Shown piece by piece: positions 11,599 to 22,990 of a DNA stretch of 64,000 nucleotides (positions are counted from its first letter, which is position 1; the number at the start of each line of letters is the position of its first letter). The notes beneath the pieces were generated by a model, which saw nothing but the letters and a program-made list of their open reading frames with translations, did not search any database and was not told the origin of the DNA. This stretch comes from Rhododendron vialii. Taxonomy: Eukaryota; Streptophyta; Magnoliopsida; Ericales; Ericaceae. Location of the stretch: assembly GCF_030253575.1 (NCBI RefSeq), contig NC_080559.1, positions 26,686,501 to 26,750,500 of the forward strand, read 5' to 3'. The position numbers were made by a program, and so were the translations under genes.

Positions 11599-12658
11599 TT
11601 TTTTTAATGTTACATTAAAAGTGTGGAAGATTTACCTCTTAAATAGTACTTATATTGTGCAGCTGCTTAAGGGACGTTTGGTAACCTTTTCAATTTTCAA
11701 TTTTTTTATTTTTAAGAAACTCGAATTAGAAACATAACAAAAACAAGAAACATGTTTGGTAATATTTGTGTTTCTCAAAAAAATTTTTGGAAAAACACCT
11801 TTTTGTAATTTTCATAGTTTACAAAAACTTTAAATAGTTTATGAAAAACAAAAAAATACAGAAAATGACGAACCTAGAAATGACGGTCCAGGACGTGTTT
11901 TGACAATTAAAACTTGCCAGAGACAAGTTAAGAACATTTGTTAATACTGAAAATGTCATTGACGGATATTAATTATCAAAACACGTCATTGGCCGTCATT
12001 TTCCATTTTTAATTATTATAGGTAGCCCAAAATAGAAAAAAAGGGCCCTCCAAGAAGCTCAAAAGGAGCTCTCTAAACTACCCCAATGAACTCTAACTCG
12101 ATAAATTTACCTAGGTACTGTTCACACACCACTTCTTTTCCGATTGTTTTTTCTCTCTCCCTCATTTTTCTCATTTTTCTCTAATATGTTGTTTCATTGT
12201 GTTTTCATCTTTCTCTCTCTTCTCTCTCTTTTTCTCTCTCCCTCATTTTATTTTTGTTTGTAGTGAAAATAGAAAATATTTTATTGGATAGTTGACGAAA
12301 TAGAGAGGTTGCTACAATTTTGAAAAGAAAGAATGCTAGCGAGTTATACAAAAATTTGAGCAGCGTTTATATTAGATAAACATAGCCATTGCTTTGCTTG
12401 CCCTAGAGCAAAAATCAGCATATACCAAATGAAGATTAGTTTATTAGTTAGATTTCTGGAGGAAGACGACAAAGATACGATATCAACTGTGAACTGTGTG
12501 GACTAGAATAGAATATCCCGAAAATCAGGGCGTTTTCCATAAAAACACTTCTGGCTTTTGTTTTTACGTTCAGGCCCTTGTAATTTCTAACTATCTACAG
12601 ACTCCATTCAGACTTCAGAGCGAGGGAAACGAATCGAGAGAGAGAGAGAGAGAGAAAG
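11599..12658. other. Spacer with a 124-bp hairpin and the 5' flank of the next gene
   Basis: At 11878-12001 AAATGACGG...GTGTTTTGACAATTAA pairs with TTAATTATCAAAACACGTC...CCGTCATTT, a likely MITE core. The rest is AT-rich with CT-rich patches (12140-12240). The last part should hold the promoter and 5'UTR of the gene starting at 12659; a short (GA) run (12637-12655) stands right before its ATG. No clear TATA box. Confidence 0.5.
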
Positions 12659-12948
12659 ATGTGCTACTGCTATACGAAGCCTACCGTGCGTGGGAATGGG
12701 AGGCCAGCCGTACGTGAGAATTGGAGGCCAGCCAGAACGGCCGCTTCTGACACTCGTATGTTTCCCCAACTGTTGTTGATTCTTTTACTCCCCTGCTAGG
12801 GCTTTAGGATTATCCATTGCCGATTATTTTAACTGTTAGGGTTTTAGGATATACGCATTTCAACTATCTTCGTAAACTTTGATTCATAGGGTATACGAAG
12901 AAGGTTGAGGACGGGAAGTCTCGTCTCTCCACACTCATCTTGTCTCAG

Positions 12949-12999
<51 letters not shown>

Positions 13000-15420
13000 C
13001 AGACCAACCGGGCGGTGGGGTGGAGAGAATATGAGTTGAAGTGAGTGCGGTAGGCAAGAAGCGCGTGAGGAAGCATTTCGTGCAGGGCGCCTATAAATAG
13101 AAGGAACAATTCTCTCTACCGGATCATTCTAGGTTTCAATTTGAATTTGAGATTCTGTGTACAACTACAAGTGTCCCTTAACTACATATGCATCGTATCA
13201 TATATGTATTTATTACCATTTTGTATTACATTACAATAAAAAATAAAGAAGGGGGTTTTTAATGCGAGATTTAAAAACATATCTCTCTGCGGCACCGGTA
13301 CTAAGTACTCTATGGTTCGTGTCTTTAGCAGGGCTATTAATAGAGATTAATCGTTTTTTTTTTCAGATGCATTGACATTCTCCTTTTTTCATTCTAGTAA
13401 GACAGCATATATACAATACACGATCTTATAATGATCGTAATCTACACTCGCGAGGACCTCCTAGAAATAGAAAAGCCATCCAGGAAGACACTAACCCATC
13501 AAGTAGCTCTCCGAGCCAGTACCGATTAAACTGGGAATAAATTGGGGTTTTAGGCCTAATTTTGTCCGGGAACCTTGGGGAGTTCTAGGGTTTTGTTCTT
13601 TGGGCTGTTAATTGTTGTTAACAGTTTCGTATACAGCCCGTGGAGTACGTTTAAACTTATGCCTGAGCAAAGAAACATAAATCTTCATGTTCTTGTATAA
13701 TTTCTTGGTTGTTTCTTTTCTTTATTTCGTGTTTCTCATAACCATATGATGGAGTACCTATTTTTGCTAAGCATATCAAATATGGTTCCTGTTTTGTTCT
13801 GTTTCATATGGGTGGCATTGGAAAATGCAGGCTGCTGTGCAATTGTTTAGTTTGTTGAACTTCGTGCCAAAGAAAGGGGGAAGTCTTGATCGAGTAGCTG
13901 TTTCATTCACTGTTCTCGCTTTTGTCTCCATTTTAGTTGGAGAATTAGGTTGCTGACAAACAACTCTACTTTCCTTATTTACGTTACTTGCCATTTGCAG
14001 ATATTTGTGCAACTTTTTGTGGAACTCACTGTTTTTTGGCCATGTGTTGTATTGAAGGCCGAAGATACAACAGAGTTAGCCTTCTGATGTGTTACCTTGC
14101 TGCATCGAATTTGGCAATCATGATATCGCTTGGTTCTGCGGGTAGAACTAAGTTCTTGATTGAGGTAATAAACATTCATTCTTTTTTTGGTGTGCTGGGT
14201 ACATAAGAGCTCATTTGGTTGACGGGACTAATAGTGTAGGGATATATTATTCCACCTTTGATTAATAGTGATCGGATTAATAAGACCATGTCCCGTATTT
14301 TGTAGGATTATACATCCAAGAAATGTTTAATTCAGCGATGTAAATGTTTTAACCAGAAGCCTGATATTTAGTCGTGTTGATGTAAATGCAATGGGATACT
14401 CATATCTGGTCAAACAGACAAACAGGCCCGAAGGGTTGATGTAGGACATAATTGATACTAGGCTAAGGATGCTCAAAACACACACACAACAGAGGCTGTT
14501 TTTGGGGCCTTGAACAGTGGACGTGAATAGTGAAGGGGAGAGAAGAAGAAGGGTTTTAGGGAGATGGATCTAGGCCTCACACCTAGGTTACCAAAGGCAT
14601 TACACCTAAGGCCTCTTTAGCATCACACCAAAGAAGGGGATTGCATCACACAATCATAGAAGCTTAAAGCTGAAATTTTCATTCATTCAATCATAATTCA
14701 AGCTCTAGAGATTACGTCGCTTATATAGACTCCATAACACTTGTGAATAACTGCTCCTATTCTAATAGGTCTAGGTACAATGAATGTGTGAATGCAAATT
14801 TATTCATATTCCCTAGATGGATAGATAGGATGAATGTGTTACATAATGGTTGAATGCATTAAATATGTGGTCGAACTTCCCTACATGAAAAGACAAAAGG
14901 CTCATGAAAATTCTAGCCTTTAATGTTCTAGTCAATGTCTGGTAAATATCCCAAGTAGGCCCCACATCATCCAGCATATGCCACATTAAGGCTTGGACCT
15001 TAGAACCATCCAATCCACGCCTTTTATAGATTCTTATTGGGTGCTGCCATTTTCTATCAAGGGTACTACTTTTAATCGAGTTATACTCCTTTTTTTTTTA
15101 CCACATCTAAAATCTCTTCAATATGCTTGAAGTAAGAAAAAAGAAAGTTGCTAATCGCAAGCAAATTACAGGTCATCGGAGATACAAGTGAGTGGAAAAA
15201 GAACATGCTTCAACTTCTCACGAATGTACCTATTCTGCTTGGTAAGTTCCATATCGGTATGCTGACTTATCCTTGATGCATGCATATCAATAGCCTTCTT
15301 TAGATGGTCTTTGAATGTTCTCTTTTACAAATGTTGACAGGTTCGCTGCTACAAACACTCTCATCCGGTACAACAATTACTCTTACGGCTTACATGTATA
15401 GTCTTAAGAGAGCTTCCTGA
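12659..15420 (+). CDS. Small multi-pass membrane protein, six exons, 176 aa, unknown function
   Basis: CDS = join(12659..12755,12890..12948,13831..13948,14058..14164,15172..15241,15341..15420), 531 nt. All introns are GT-AG and the phases close (1,0,1,0,1), ending LKRAS-stop. The N-terminus (1-52) is basic and soluble-looking. Hydrophobic stretches lie at about 74-91 ([18 protein letters not shown]), 98-118 ([16 protein letters not shown]...) and 139-170, joined by short basic loops (PKKGG, ELGRRYNR, EWKKN). That suggests a three-span membrane protein, perhaps of the ER. I do not recognise the family and assign no function. The start is the first ATG giving a frame that continues through exon 2; a second ATG in another frame does not. 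Intron 2 holds a (CT)n run and a TATAAATA; intron 4 (1 kb) holds repeat-like sequence. Confidence 0.72.
12952..12996. repeat. (TC)n microsatellite just inside intron 2
   Basis: TC dinucleotide run starting 3 bp after the exon 2 donor (GTAC at 12949). Confidence 0.95.
14440..15060. repeat. Repeat-like block in intron 4, class uncertain
   Basis: This stretch has the composition of inserted repeat DNA: a CA run near 14480, several short self-similar phrases (ATGAATGTGTGAATGC, ATGAATGTGTTACATAATGG) and TTATATAGA promoter-like sequence. It may be a solo LTR or a TRIM-type remnant, but I could not identify paired ends or a target duplication. Confidence 0.25.
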
Positions 15421-16322
15421 TGGCCTTTTATACCTTATATTACTCTGCATGTCTCCACATGTCAACAGCTGCTCTCTTTTGCTGGTTGTGCTTCCATTTT
15501 TTTTATGTAGGTTCCTTTCTGCTCATGAGATTTTGAAAACTGAGAAATACTGTTTAATACTTCCATTGCAATCGCTCTAATTAGCTTTCTGAGGTCTTTG
15601 TTTGGTACCGTGACGTATTCGAAAAATATTATGTTTGGCATATAAGGCACATTTGAGTAGTTTATGTTCTATATGGGTGTCTCTTATTCATTTAAATGTC
15701 CTCTGATTTGATTTTCTTTGCTCAGTTAGCACCCATAGCTCTGCTTTTCTTCTGGTGAGTCATTTCCTTCTGTATGAAGACAGAATTATTCTACCTTTAA
15801 GGCTATGTTTTAGTCATGGAGTTGTGGAGGTACTTATCAAAGGCATGAAAAAGTCACTGGGAAAGAAAGAAATTAATTTTTATTTTCTTTTTTTTGCTCG
15901 GCATTTTTATTTTCTTCACTTTATTATTTTTCTTCTTTATAGTTGTTAGTCGTTTCGACTTAACGAGCATTGCATACCGACATTTAACTACTTGACCTAG
16001 GATATATCTTGATGGTTTTTTGTTATAAAACTGATACGTCTCAATCAAGCCGCATCATTCCATATACACATAATGCAGGGAATCCTCATACGAAATCAAA
16101 CGTACTTAATCCACATAGAAACACCTAAATGCTTTAATAGACGCCAATCTCACTTATACTCTGCGTCACCGTCCGCTTACTCTAAGATCTTTGCTTATGC
16201 TCAATAGTCAATACACACTGTATTACCATCTCTAATGCTATGCATGCTTATCACTCTCATGACTCATCGCAGGCCTTGATATGACCCCTCAATGAGGTTT
16301 AACACCAATATTGTCACTTTAG
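15421..16322. other. Convergent 3' flanks
   Basis: Spacer between the 3' end of the membrane-protein gene and the 3' end of the PMEI on the other strand. T-rich; presumably both 3'UTRs. No further coding potential was recognised. Confidence 0.5.
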
Positions 16323-16919
16323 CTAGCCATGGACAGAAGTAGCATAGTTGTTTATCAGGGCCAACGCGTTACTAGTCAAATGTGCAATATTCACAATCCG
16401 TCCCCTCACTATGTTCTTCATGTTGCCATTCATGCCATTACCGGCAAACCCATCAGAGCACGTATCATCATCTGTCAAGGCAGCACTGACCCAAGTTTGT
16501 ATGTCACTCATCATGAGCTCGAAATTCGAGCCTTTGATTTGACTCATCTCCCCAAATGATTTTCTTAGTAGGTCCACCGAGTCACCCATCTCCTCAATGC
16601 AGTCGCGCATTGCGCCAACCTCTCTGGGCTTCAAGCCGTGGGTTTGTGCTAGCTTTAACATCATGGCGGAAGTCGACCGGGTGTTGTCTAGGGTCACGGA
16701 GAGGGCTGTGTGCGCTAGAAGCTTAGGGCTTGTTTGGATGGCACTGGCATGGCTTGAGAGGGAAGTGACACAAAGTCTAGGGTAAGAAGTTGTGCTGCAA
16801 GATGTTCTGATGAACTCAGTGTTGGTTTGTCCGGCAGCTGAGGTTGAGGTAATGTAGGAAGTGAAAATGGATAAGAAGAGAAGGGTTGTGAGAAAATGGC
16901 AAGTTGATGAGCCTTCCAT
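16323..16919 (-). CDS. Pectin methylesterase inhibitor (PMEI) domain protein, 198 aa
   Basis: Single-exon ORF with a signal peptide (about 1-28: CHFLTTLLFLSIFTSYI) and one PMEI domain. The first Cys pair is in FIRTSCSTTSYPRLC; the second pair is the Cys of MRDC and that of DDDTC. These four conserved cysteines form the two disulfides of PMEI/invertase-inhibitor folds. The C-terminus ends in a helix with the typical SNALALIN. PMEIs bind plant PMEs 1:1 in the apoplast and close the active cleft; invertase inhibitors share the fold, but the NALALIN ending and the cluster context favour PMEI. A TATA box lies ~80 bp upstream (16999-17005). No introns, as is usual for the family. Confidence 0.93.
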   Translation of the reverse strand: MEGSSTCHFLTTLLFLSIFTSYITSTSAAGQTNTEFIRTSCSTTSYPRLCVTSLSSHASAIQTSPKLLAHTALSVTLDNTRSTSAMMLKLAQTHGLKPREVGAMRDCIEEMGDSVDLLRKSFGEMSQIKGSNFELMMSDIQTWVSAALTDDDTCSDGFAGNGMNGNMKNIVRGRIVNIAHLTSNALALINNYATSVHG

Positions 16920-16998
16920 TTCTCTGTGTCTTTTGTCTCTCTATCTTTTCTGAGGATGAAGCTTTTGGGTTGATGAATTTGGATGGGAAAGATTTCAA

Positions 16999-17005
16999 AT
17001 TTATA
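16999..17005 (-). promoter_or_regulatory. TATA box of the PMEI at 16323-16919
   Basis: TATAAAT on the minus strand in the context GTCTATAAATTTG, about 80 bp before the ATG, the expected spacing for a plant gene with a short 5'UTR. Confidence 0.6.
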
Positions 17006-18188
17006 GACAGAGGCTCACTGGGATTGGTGCGTGGGATGATAGTGATGTATCCACTGGATTTATGCTTTTACATGCAGGAGACGTAAAGAAAAAGTAAAAG
17101 AAAAAACAGTGGACAACTGTTGGAGATATGTTTTGGGAAAATCGAAAGAAAGTATCTGGAGAATAAATTGACACTGTGTGTATCCACAAGGTGGCCCAGA
17201 GATTTGTATGTGGAAAGGGTTAGTGGGAATTAGACCACGTTTATGAAACCCAACAAGCGATAGTGATAAGATTGCCCAATAGTGCATTGCATTTGAATCC
17301 AAAAAACAGTCTCAATCCAAGTGAATTTTTGTAGGGTTAGGTACTAAATACTGAAGCCTAGAGAGAGCAACTTGTTGGTGTGCTAATTAGGCAAAGGCTA
17401 TTGAGTCGGCTCCCACTTGTTTTGGGTGGAGCCAAACTTGTGCAAATGAAGAGTGAACAAAACCAACACGTGAGAAGCTGCCAACCTGGAAACGTTGTCT
17501 AGTATTGACTGCAAGTTGGGTTTGTCCTTAATTGGGGGAGGTTGGGCGGGGTTGGAAATGATTTTATGCCACAACAATTGATGATTGTGATGTGTGTTAC
17601 GGCTCGAAACTAAGGCCGACCTTGCCATTGCCTGCCTTAAATTGATAATCACACTCTAAGATTTACCTTGGCGTTTGAATTTTGGAGACATCCAGTTCAA
17701 AATTAACTAGAGGTAGCTTAGGTGGAGAGGCTTCTAAATTATTCAGGCCAAACTTTCTGGGTTTAGAGAAGTGAGAGATGATGGACAGATGAACTATGGG
17801 GGGGGGGGGGGGGGGGGGGGGGTGTGTTGGCCTCGGTAGCACGTAGAGCTGATAAAGGGATGGATGAAAATAAGAGAGACTTCCGTAGAGAGTTGTCTTT
17901 CTTTCTGAGGCAACTTACAAGTTACGACTTCACTTGGACATTTAGGTTAGTTTTTTGGCAGGATCCAAGCAAAGATAGCGTCAGCTATGAGTCCTCTGGT
18001 TTACATTATCACTGCTATCATTATTGTAGCATTCCTAACCAATATGGTGCTCGTAACCAGTGAGCCCATGGAAAGAGGAATGAGGTCTTTTTAGTGGACT
18101 AAAGATCTCGTCGTGTCGCTATATTGGCTTCCACCATCCGGCCTAAGTCGACTTGTTTGTACGTGACCACAGTTCTTATTAATCTTTA
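17006..18188. other. Spacer with a 25-base G tract
   Basis: The 5' flank of the PMEI gene, then unassigned sequence. 17798-17822 is an unbroken run of 25 G. No credible coding region. Confidence 0.5.
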
Positions 18189-18426
18189 CTGCTGCCTCCG
18201 TCTCAATTTGTTAGTTCTTTTTGGAGTTCGTGCTCGTGCCTTTTTTTAATTGCTTGTGTCTTGTAATTTACAATGTTTTGTGTGATTTGAAAACATTGTT
18301 TAATAATTGAGATTTATCGAACAAGATCCATATTGTATTAGAAAAGTAGTATTACTATCAATTAGATAATCAAATTTTTATTCGATTAGGATAAGACGAA
18401 AGACCAACAAATATGGCCGGAGGGAG
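18189..18426. mobile_element. Stowaway-type MITE (Tc1/mariner)
   Basis: The left end CTGCTGCCTCCGTCTCAATT and the right end (reverse complement CTCCCTCCGGCCATATTTG) form an inverted repeat with the Stowaway CTCCCTCCG core. TA lies on both sides (18187-18188, 18427-18428). Non-coding. Confidence 0.7.
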
Positions 18427-18654
18427 TATATAAATGTGCTGATTGGTGGTAGAACGTAGGTAGTAAGTACTCATTTTCTGAGTGGATTGGCATCTGACTA
18501 GGTTCAAATTCAATCTACAACTTGCTTAGAAAAAGGACACCAGATTTTCTTGATCCTTCCATGCAAATGGGGATGTCTTGTCCACACTTGGACATAATTG
18601 GTGGTTGCCCTATGTGTATACTCTTATCCAGGTTACCATACCTTTCTTTCTTTT

Positions 18655-18785
18655 TTACAAAGGGATGTCTGCGCCATTTTACATGCATCTCGACTAATTT
18701 CGAAGCCTTTAAGTTTACGATTGAGCAAACCCTCTAGTGGCTCTTAGATTTGAAATGTTTTGACTTTCATGAGATTAGGACAAGC
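18655..18785 (-). repeat. SINE-like fragment, minus strand
   Basis: CATCTCGACTAATTTCGAAG, read on the minus strand, matches the SINE tail (ATTAGTCGAGATG), with the same downstream phrases as the copy at 2455-2600. Truncated and diverged. Confidence 0.4.
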
Positions 18786-18788
18786 ACT

Positions 18789-19131
18789 TTAGAGCAACTC
18801 CAAGTTCTCCAACCAAGTTCTATAATGCTCCAAATCTCTGTAATGAGAGGAGATTTGTAATTTACTCATTCTTTTCTTTTACTTTTTGTACTTTATGGGA
18901 GAATCTTGGAAGGATTTATTGTCTTATTTAGATATTTGGTCTCCAAAATGGAGGTGAGGTCTCCACCAAAAGTAAATTTAAGAGACCAAATCTCTAAAAA
19001 AAAAAATGATAAGTCCTTCCAAGATTCTCTTATAAAGTATAAAAAGTTGAACAAATGAGGGAATAAATTACGAAATTTTCCCTCATTATATAGATTTGGA
19101 GCATTATAGAACTTGGTTGGAGTAGCTCTAA
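18789..19131. mobile_element. Foldback MITE, 343 bp
   Basis: The two ends are TTAGAGCAACTCCAA and the inverse TTAGAGCTACTCCAACC. The arms pair over about 150 bp (CAAGTTCTATAATGCTCCAA occurs on both strands). The ends resemble PIF/Harbinger MITEs, but a clean TTA/TAA duplication is not seen. Confidence 0.75.
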
Positions 19132-20202
19132 TTGCTTTCGCATGCCCACTCGGCAAAACCCCTTAAGGTTTACCTCATCTTACTTTCAATTGTTGCACAA
19201 GGAACAATCGCTGCAAACCACTGCTAATATTCCTTAGGCTATATTTGCTTAACTCAACATAGTTGGTTTGAATCTTGCTTCCATAGAGTAGTTCAGAAGA
19301 GAGCGGAGTACAAATTCTCGTTGCAAAATCAAGTTCCCAAATGGAGTTAACAAGGCGTAATTGTGACACATCCGGTGTGGCATGCGGATTAGGAAACAAA
19401 TAACCCTTTGATCCATTGGCAGCAATTATTATTCAACCACAAACCCTTTTGACACACACAATCACTTATTTTGCTGGGGCCCATAAAAGTTATTGATCCA
19501 AGAATGCTGTTTTAGGGTATAGTGTGTGTGGGTCCCAATGTAAATATGGGTGAATTTGTATAAATTTTTATAGCTGCAGAATGATTGCCATTGGCGGAGC
19601 CACATGGTGAGGTGTTGGGTACATGTCTCCCCCTTTGATCCATTGGCAGAGCCACATGGTGAGGCGGTGGTACGTGCTACCCCCACCCCAGTTTGAAGCC
19701 AATATTTTTTTTACGCCAAAGGTAATTCGGTTAAGGCACTTAAATTCATAATTTATACTTTATACATCTAACGCAAAGCTCGCATTTAAAAAATGAATGG
19801 TTGAGTCGCGATAATGATATTTTAATGCTTTCATTTGAAGACCACAAGAGAGCTAAACTATTCTTTTATTTTTTATTTTTTTTAACGAAAAAGGGCGCGC
19901 TACAAAAATTGCTATATGAACATACGCATAACCTTCATCTTTGCACTTTTATGAATAACAAACAACAACAAAAATGGACTGCTATTGAACAGTGCAACTC
20001 CTAATCTTAAATACTGACTCCGTTGTTGCTTACTTGCTTATCATGTTATTATTAGGGAATTGATAGTGACAAAACTTTTTTTGTTCGGGCCAAAATTCTT
20101 TTTGTTTCTGCCAAAACTCATGGTGTATTTTTCATTGCATGACTTAATTGTCTTCCATTACTCCACTTGTTTCACGAAAATGCCTCTTGAAATCCCTTTT
20201 CA
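19132..20202. other. Spacer with hAT-end-like remnants
   Basis: Two phrases, CATTGGCGGAGCCACATGGTG (19588) and CATTGGCAGAGCCACATGGTG (19640), look like degenerate or duplicated hAT 5' ends. No matching right end and no coding sequence are seen. Confidence 0.4.
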
Positions 20203-21258
20203 CAGTGGCGGCTCCAGGAATTTGTGATAGAGTGTTCAAAAATTACCTTAACACTAGCTGATGTATCAACCAATAATACATGTGCAAAACCTCATGTATT
20301 AATATAAATAGTGCAGACAAAAAAACATGACTTCTATTTTAAGAAAATTAATGTAACAACCCTGATTTTTAGTAAGTAAAAATTTCGTTAAAAATTTGAA
20401 TTTTATTTTAATACTTGGATTCGTTTTCAAAAAATTCGTTTTGTATTTCTAAAAATCTGTCATAATTAGAATTTTAGTCTTTTAAAATTATATTTCTTGG
20501 CTAAATGTTCTACTTGGCAAGTATAGTTAGATTCTAACCAATTAGTTATAGGGATCTAACTACCAATTCATCTAGTTACTTTCTCCTAACCCTAGATGAG
20601 CCTTTTTGAACCTTTCAAATCATAGTGGAACCCTTTGGACCTTTAACCTTTACCCATTGGTCAATAAATGTAAAGGTAATCTTTGTCCATTGGACAATAG
20701 GCCTTTCATTAGAATATTTGATTAGTACAAAGATATAGTATTATATTGGTGTATTTTTCCATGTGCAAAAGACAAATATGCATTCTTTATTATTTGATAT
20801 CATTTTTCCCATTACCCATTGAACATTAACCGCAAGGGAAATTATTATCCATTGGGTAATAAAATCAATCTTCCAACAAAGTACATGAATCTATTAAATA
20901 ATTCCTCCATTGATTTTTCATGTGCCTATATGCCTTAAAATATTTAGGTAAATCTAATCCCTAGATTTCTAAAAATACTTTATTAATACTTAAGTACTAG
21001 TACTTTATGATTATTTTAATAAGGGAATTCTAGCTTTATATTCTATTAGATACTTGGTACATTTTTTTATATTTAAATATATGGATATGTGTACTTGTGA
21101 ATCTTTTTATATAAAAGTCTTGATTTCCCAAAAGTACAATATCTATTAGTTTAATAGAAGCATGTGTCTAATTAGAATTTTTTATTGGGATATTGATTTT
21201 GAAAATCTAGTACTTGTACCCTTGGCCATTATTATTATTATATATATATATATAGTGT

Positions 21259-21263
<5 letters not shown>

Positions 21264-21294
<31 letters not shown>

Positions 21295-21316
21295 GAGAGA
21301 GGGAGAGAGAGATGCC

Positions 21317-21357
<41 letters not shown>

Positions 21358-21362
21358 GGAGG
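21264..21362. repeat. Interrupted (GA)n microsatellite
   Basis: GA dinucleotides broken by two copies of GATGCCGAGAGAG-type phrases, within the solo LTR. A second (GA)n run lies at about 21643-21682. Confidence 0.9.
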
Positions 21363-21642
21363 AAGAAAGAGAGAAGAAAGAAAGAAAGATAGGGTTGTAC
21401 CACCTTGATCTTCTTCATCTTTTCAAATCCTTGGGTGTATCTTATTCCTAGCCAAAATCTATCCTCTCATTGTCCTTCTATGTTTATTTAAACACCAAAT
21501 CTTGTACAAACCCTCCTTTCCTCCACCAAATTTTCCAAAATCAAATCCAAAGTACCAAAACTAGTCATGCAAGCCCAGATAGCCCCACGGCCTAACTCAT
21601 CAAGCTTTCAATCAAGCTTGACAAGTGAAAGAAATCAAAGAT

Positions 21643-21685
<43 letters not shown>

Positions 21686-22629
21686 CAGTTGAGAGAGGGA
21701 GAGGAGGAGCCTTGGCCTATAAATAGCAAGTCATTCCAAGCTTAAACTCACACTTTCACTTCTTGCTCCAACTTCTCTCTAGAAAAACTTGTATTCTTTC
21801 TTTGTTCTTGTTTAGTTCTTCTTGTTCTTGAAGTTCTTCTTGTGTTCTTCAAGAAACTCGTCCTAAGCCGCCACTAAACCGCCACCCGACCACCCTCTCG
21901 ATCCAAAAGTAGTAGTAGTAGTAGTCAAGACTTAGTTTCGAGAGAACCTTTCTCTTTTGAAACTACCGTAAGCATTCCGTAGAAAATTACTCCGCCCGAT
22001 CACCGACGTACTTTCCGTAGCCGCTCTACCGCCAAGAAGTAAGGTAGAGTCCCATATACATTATATCTAAGTATATGTAGAGTCCCTCGTCCATTAAACC
22101 CCAGTATAGTGTAGAACCATATGTTGAGAAATAGGATGTCCCTACTTTTTAGTTCAAAGTATAATTTGAAGTATTTTTTATAGAAGATAAGGTTATCTAT
22201 TGTTTATTATGTTTAGAATGCATGATGGTTAACAAACTCGTTTTGCTAATGGTGGTATGAACATGTTGAATAATTGATTTTTACTTCAATAAACATATGT
22301 TGTTTTGAATTTCCCTATAAAGGAAGAAAGAACGATTTTCGAAAGATAAAGACTTATCGTTGATAGAAGTATTCGTATTTTTATCTTTAGGATGTTTATG
22401 AGCATGATTACTAATATAGAATTGGATGATCTTGCTAGTTAAGTTTCAAGATTTCAATGAATGATATCGTATGTGAAAAGTCCTACCGCGGAGTCTATGC
22501 ATAAGAACGAGACACGGAAATCAAGGAAGTAGAAACATGACGCCTAGAGTGTGTTAATGACAATGTGTGTTTTGAAAAGGAGAAAAAGTTTTGAAACCCC
22601 AATGTGGCCGGACTTGTCCATTGTGGGAA

Positions 22630-22990
22630 TGTGTGTGTGTGTTCCAATGGGAATCCAGGAAAAGGGAAACCATTGTGAGGTTGTGTGTGTTCCAATGGAG
22701 ATCCGAAAAAGCGGAACCATTGTGAGGTTGCGTGTGTTCCAATGAGAATCCGGTAAAAGCGGAACCATTGTGAGGTTGTGTGTGTTCCAATGGGATTCCG
22801 GATCAACGGAACCATTGTGAGGTTGTGTGCGTTTCCATGGGAACCCGGAGCAGCGGAACCATGGTGAGGAATGGCTTGGTTATCCGTGGAGAGGAGCCAA
22901 TGCAATTGTGTGCCAATAGGAACCCAGGACGGCGGAACCATTGTGAGGATACTCGGGAACCCGGAACGGCGGAACCGAGGTTGGGTGTGT
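22630..22990 (+). repeat. Minisatellite, ~48-bp unit
   Basis: The phrase GTTCCAATGGGAATCC recurs at about 22641, 22690, 22736, 22784 and 22831, followed each time by GCGGAACCATTGTGAGG, and decays toward 22980. The unit is 46-49 bp. It reads open on the minus strand only because the unit length is mostly a multiple of three. Confidence 0.85.

Noticed and set aside
12698-12755. Alternative start MGGQPYVR... in exon 1 of the membrane-protein gene
   Set aside because: Its frame does not continue into exons 2-3, while the ATG at 12659 does.
21162-21418. Arg-Glu / Ser-Leu ORFs over GA repeats
   Set aside because: Low-complexity translation within a solo LTR, with no family match.
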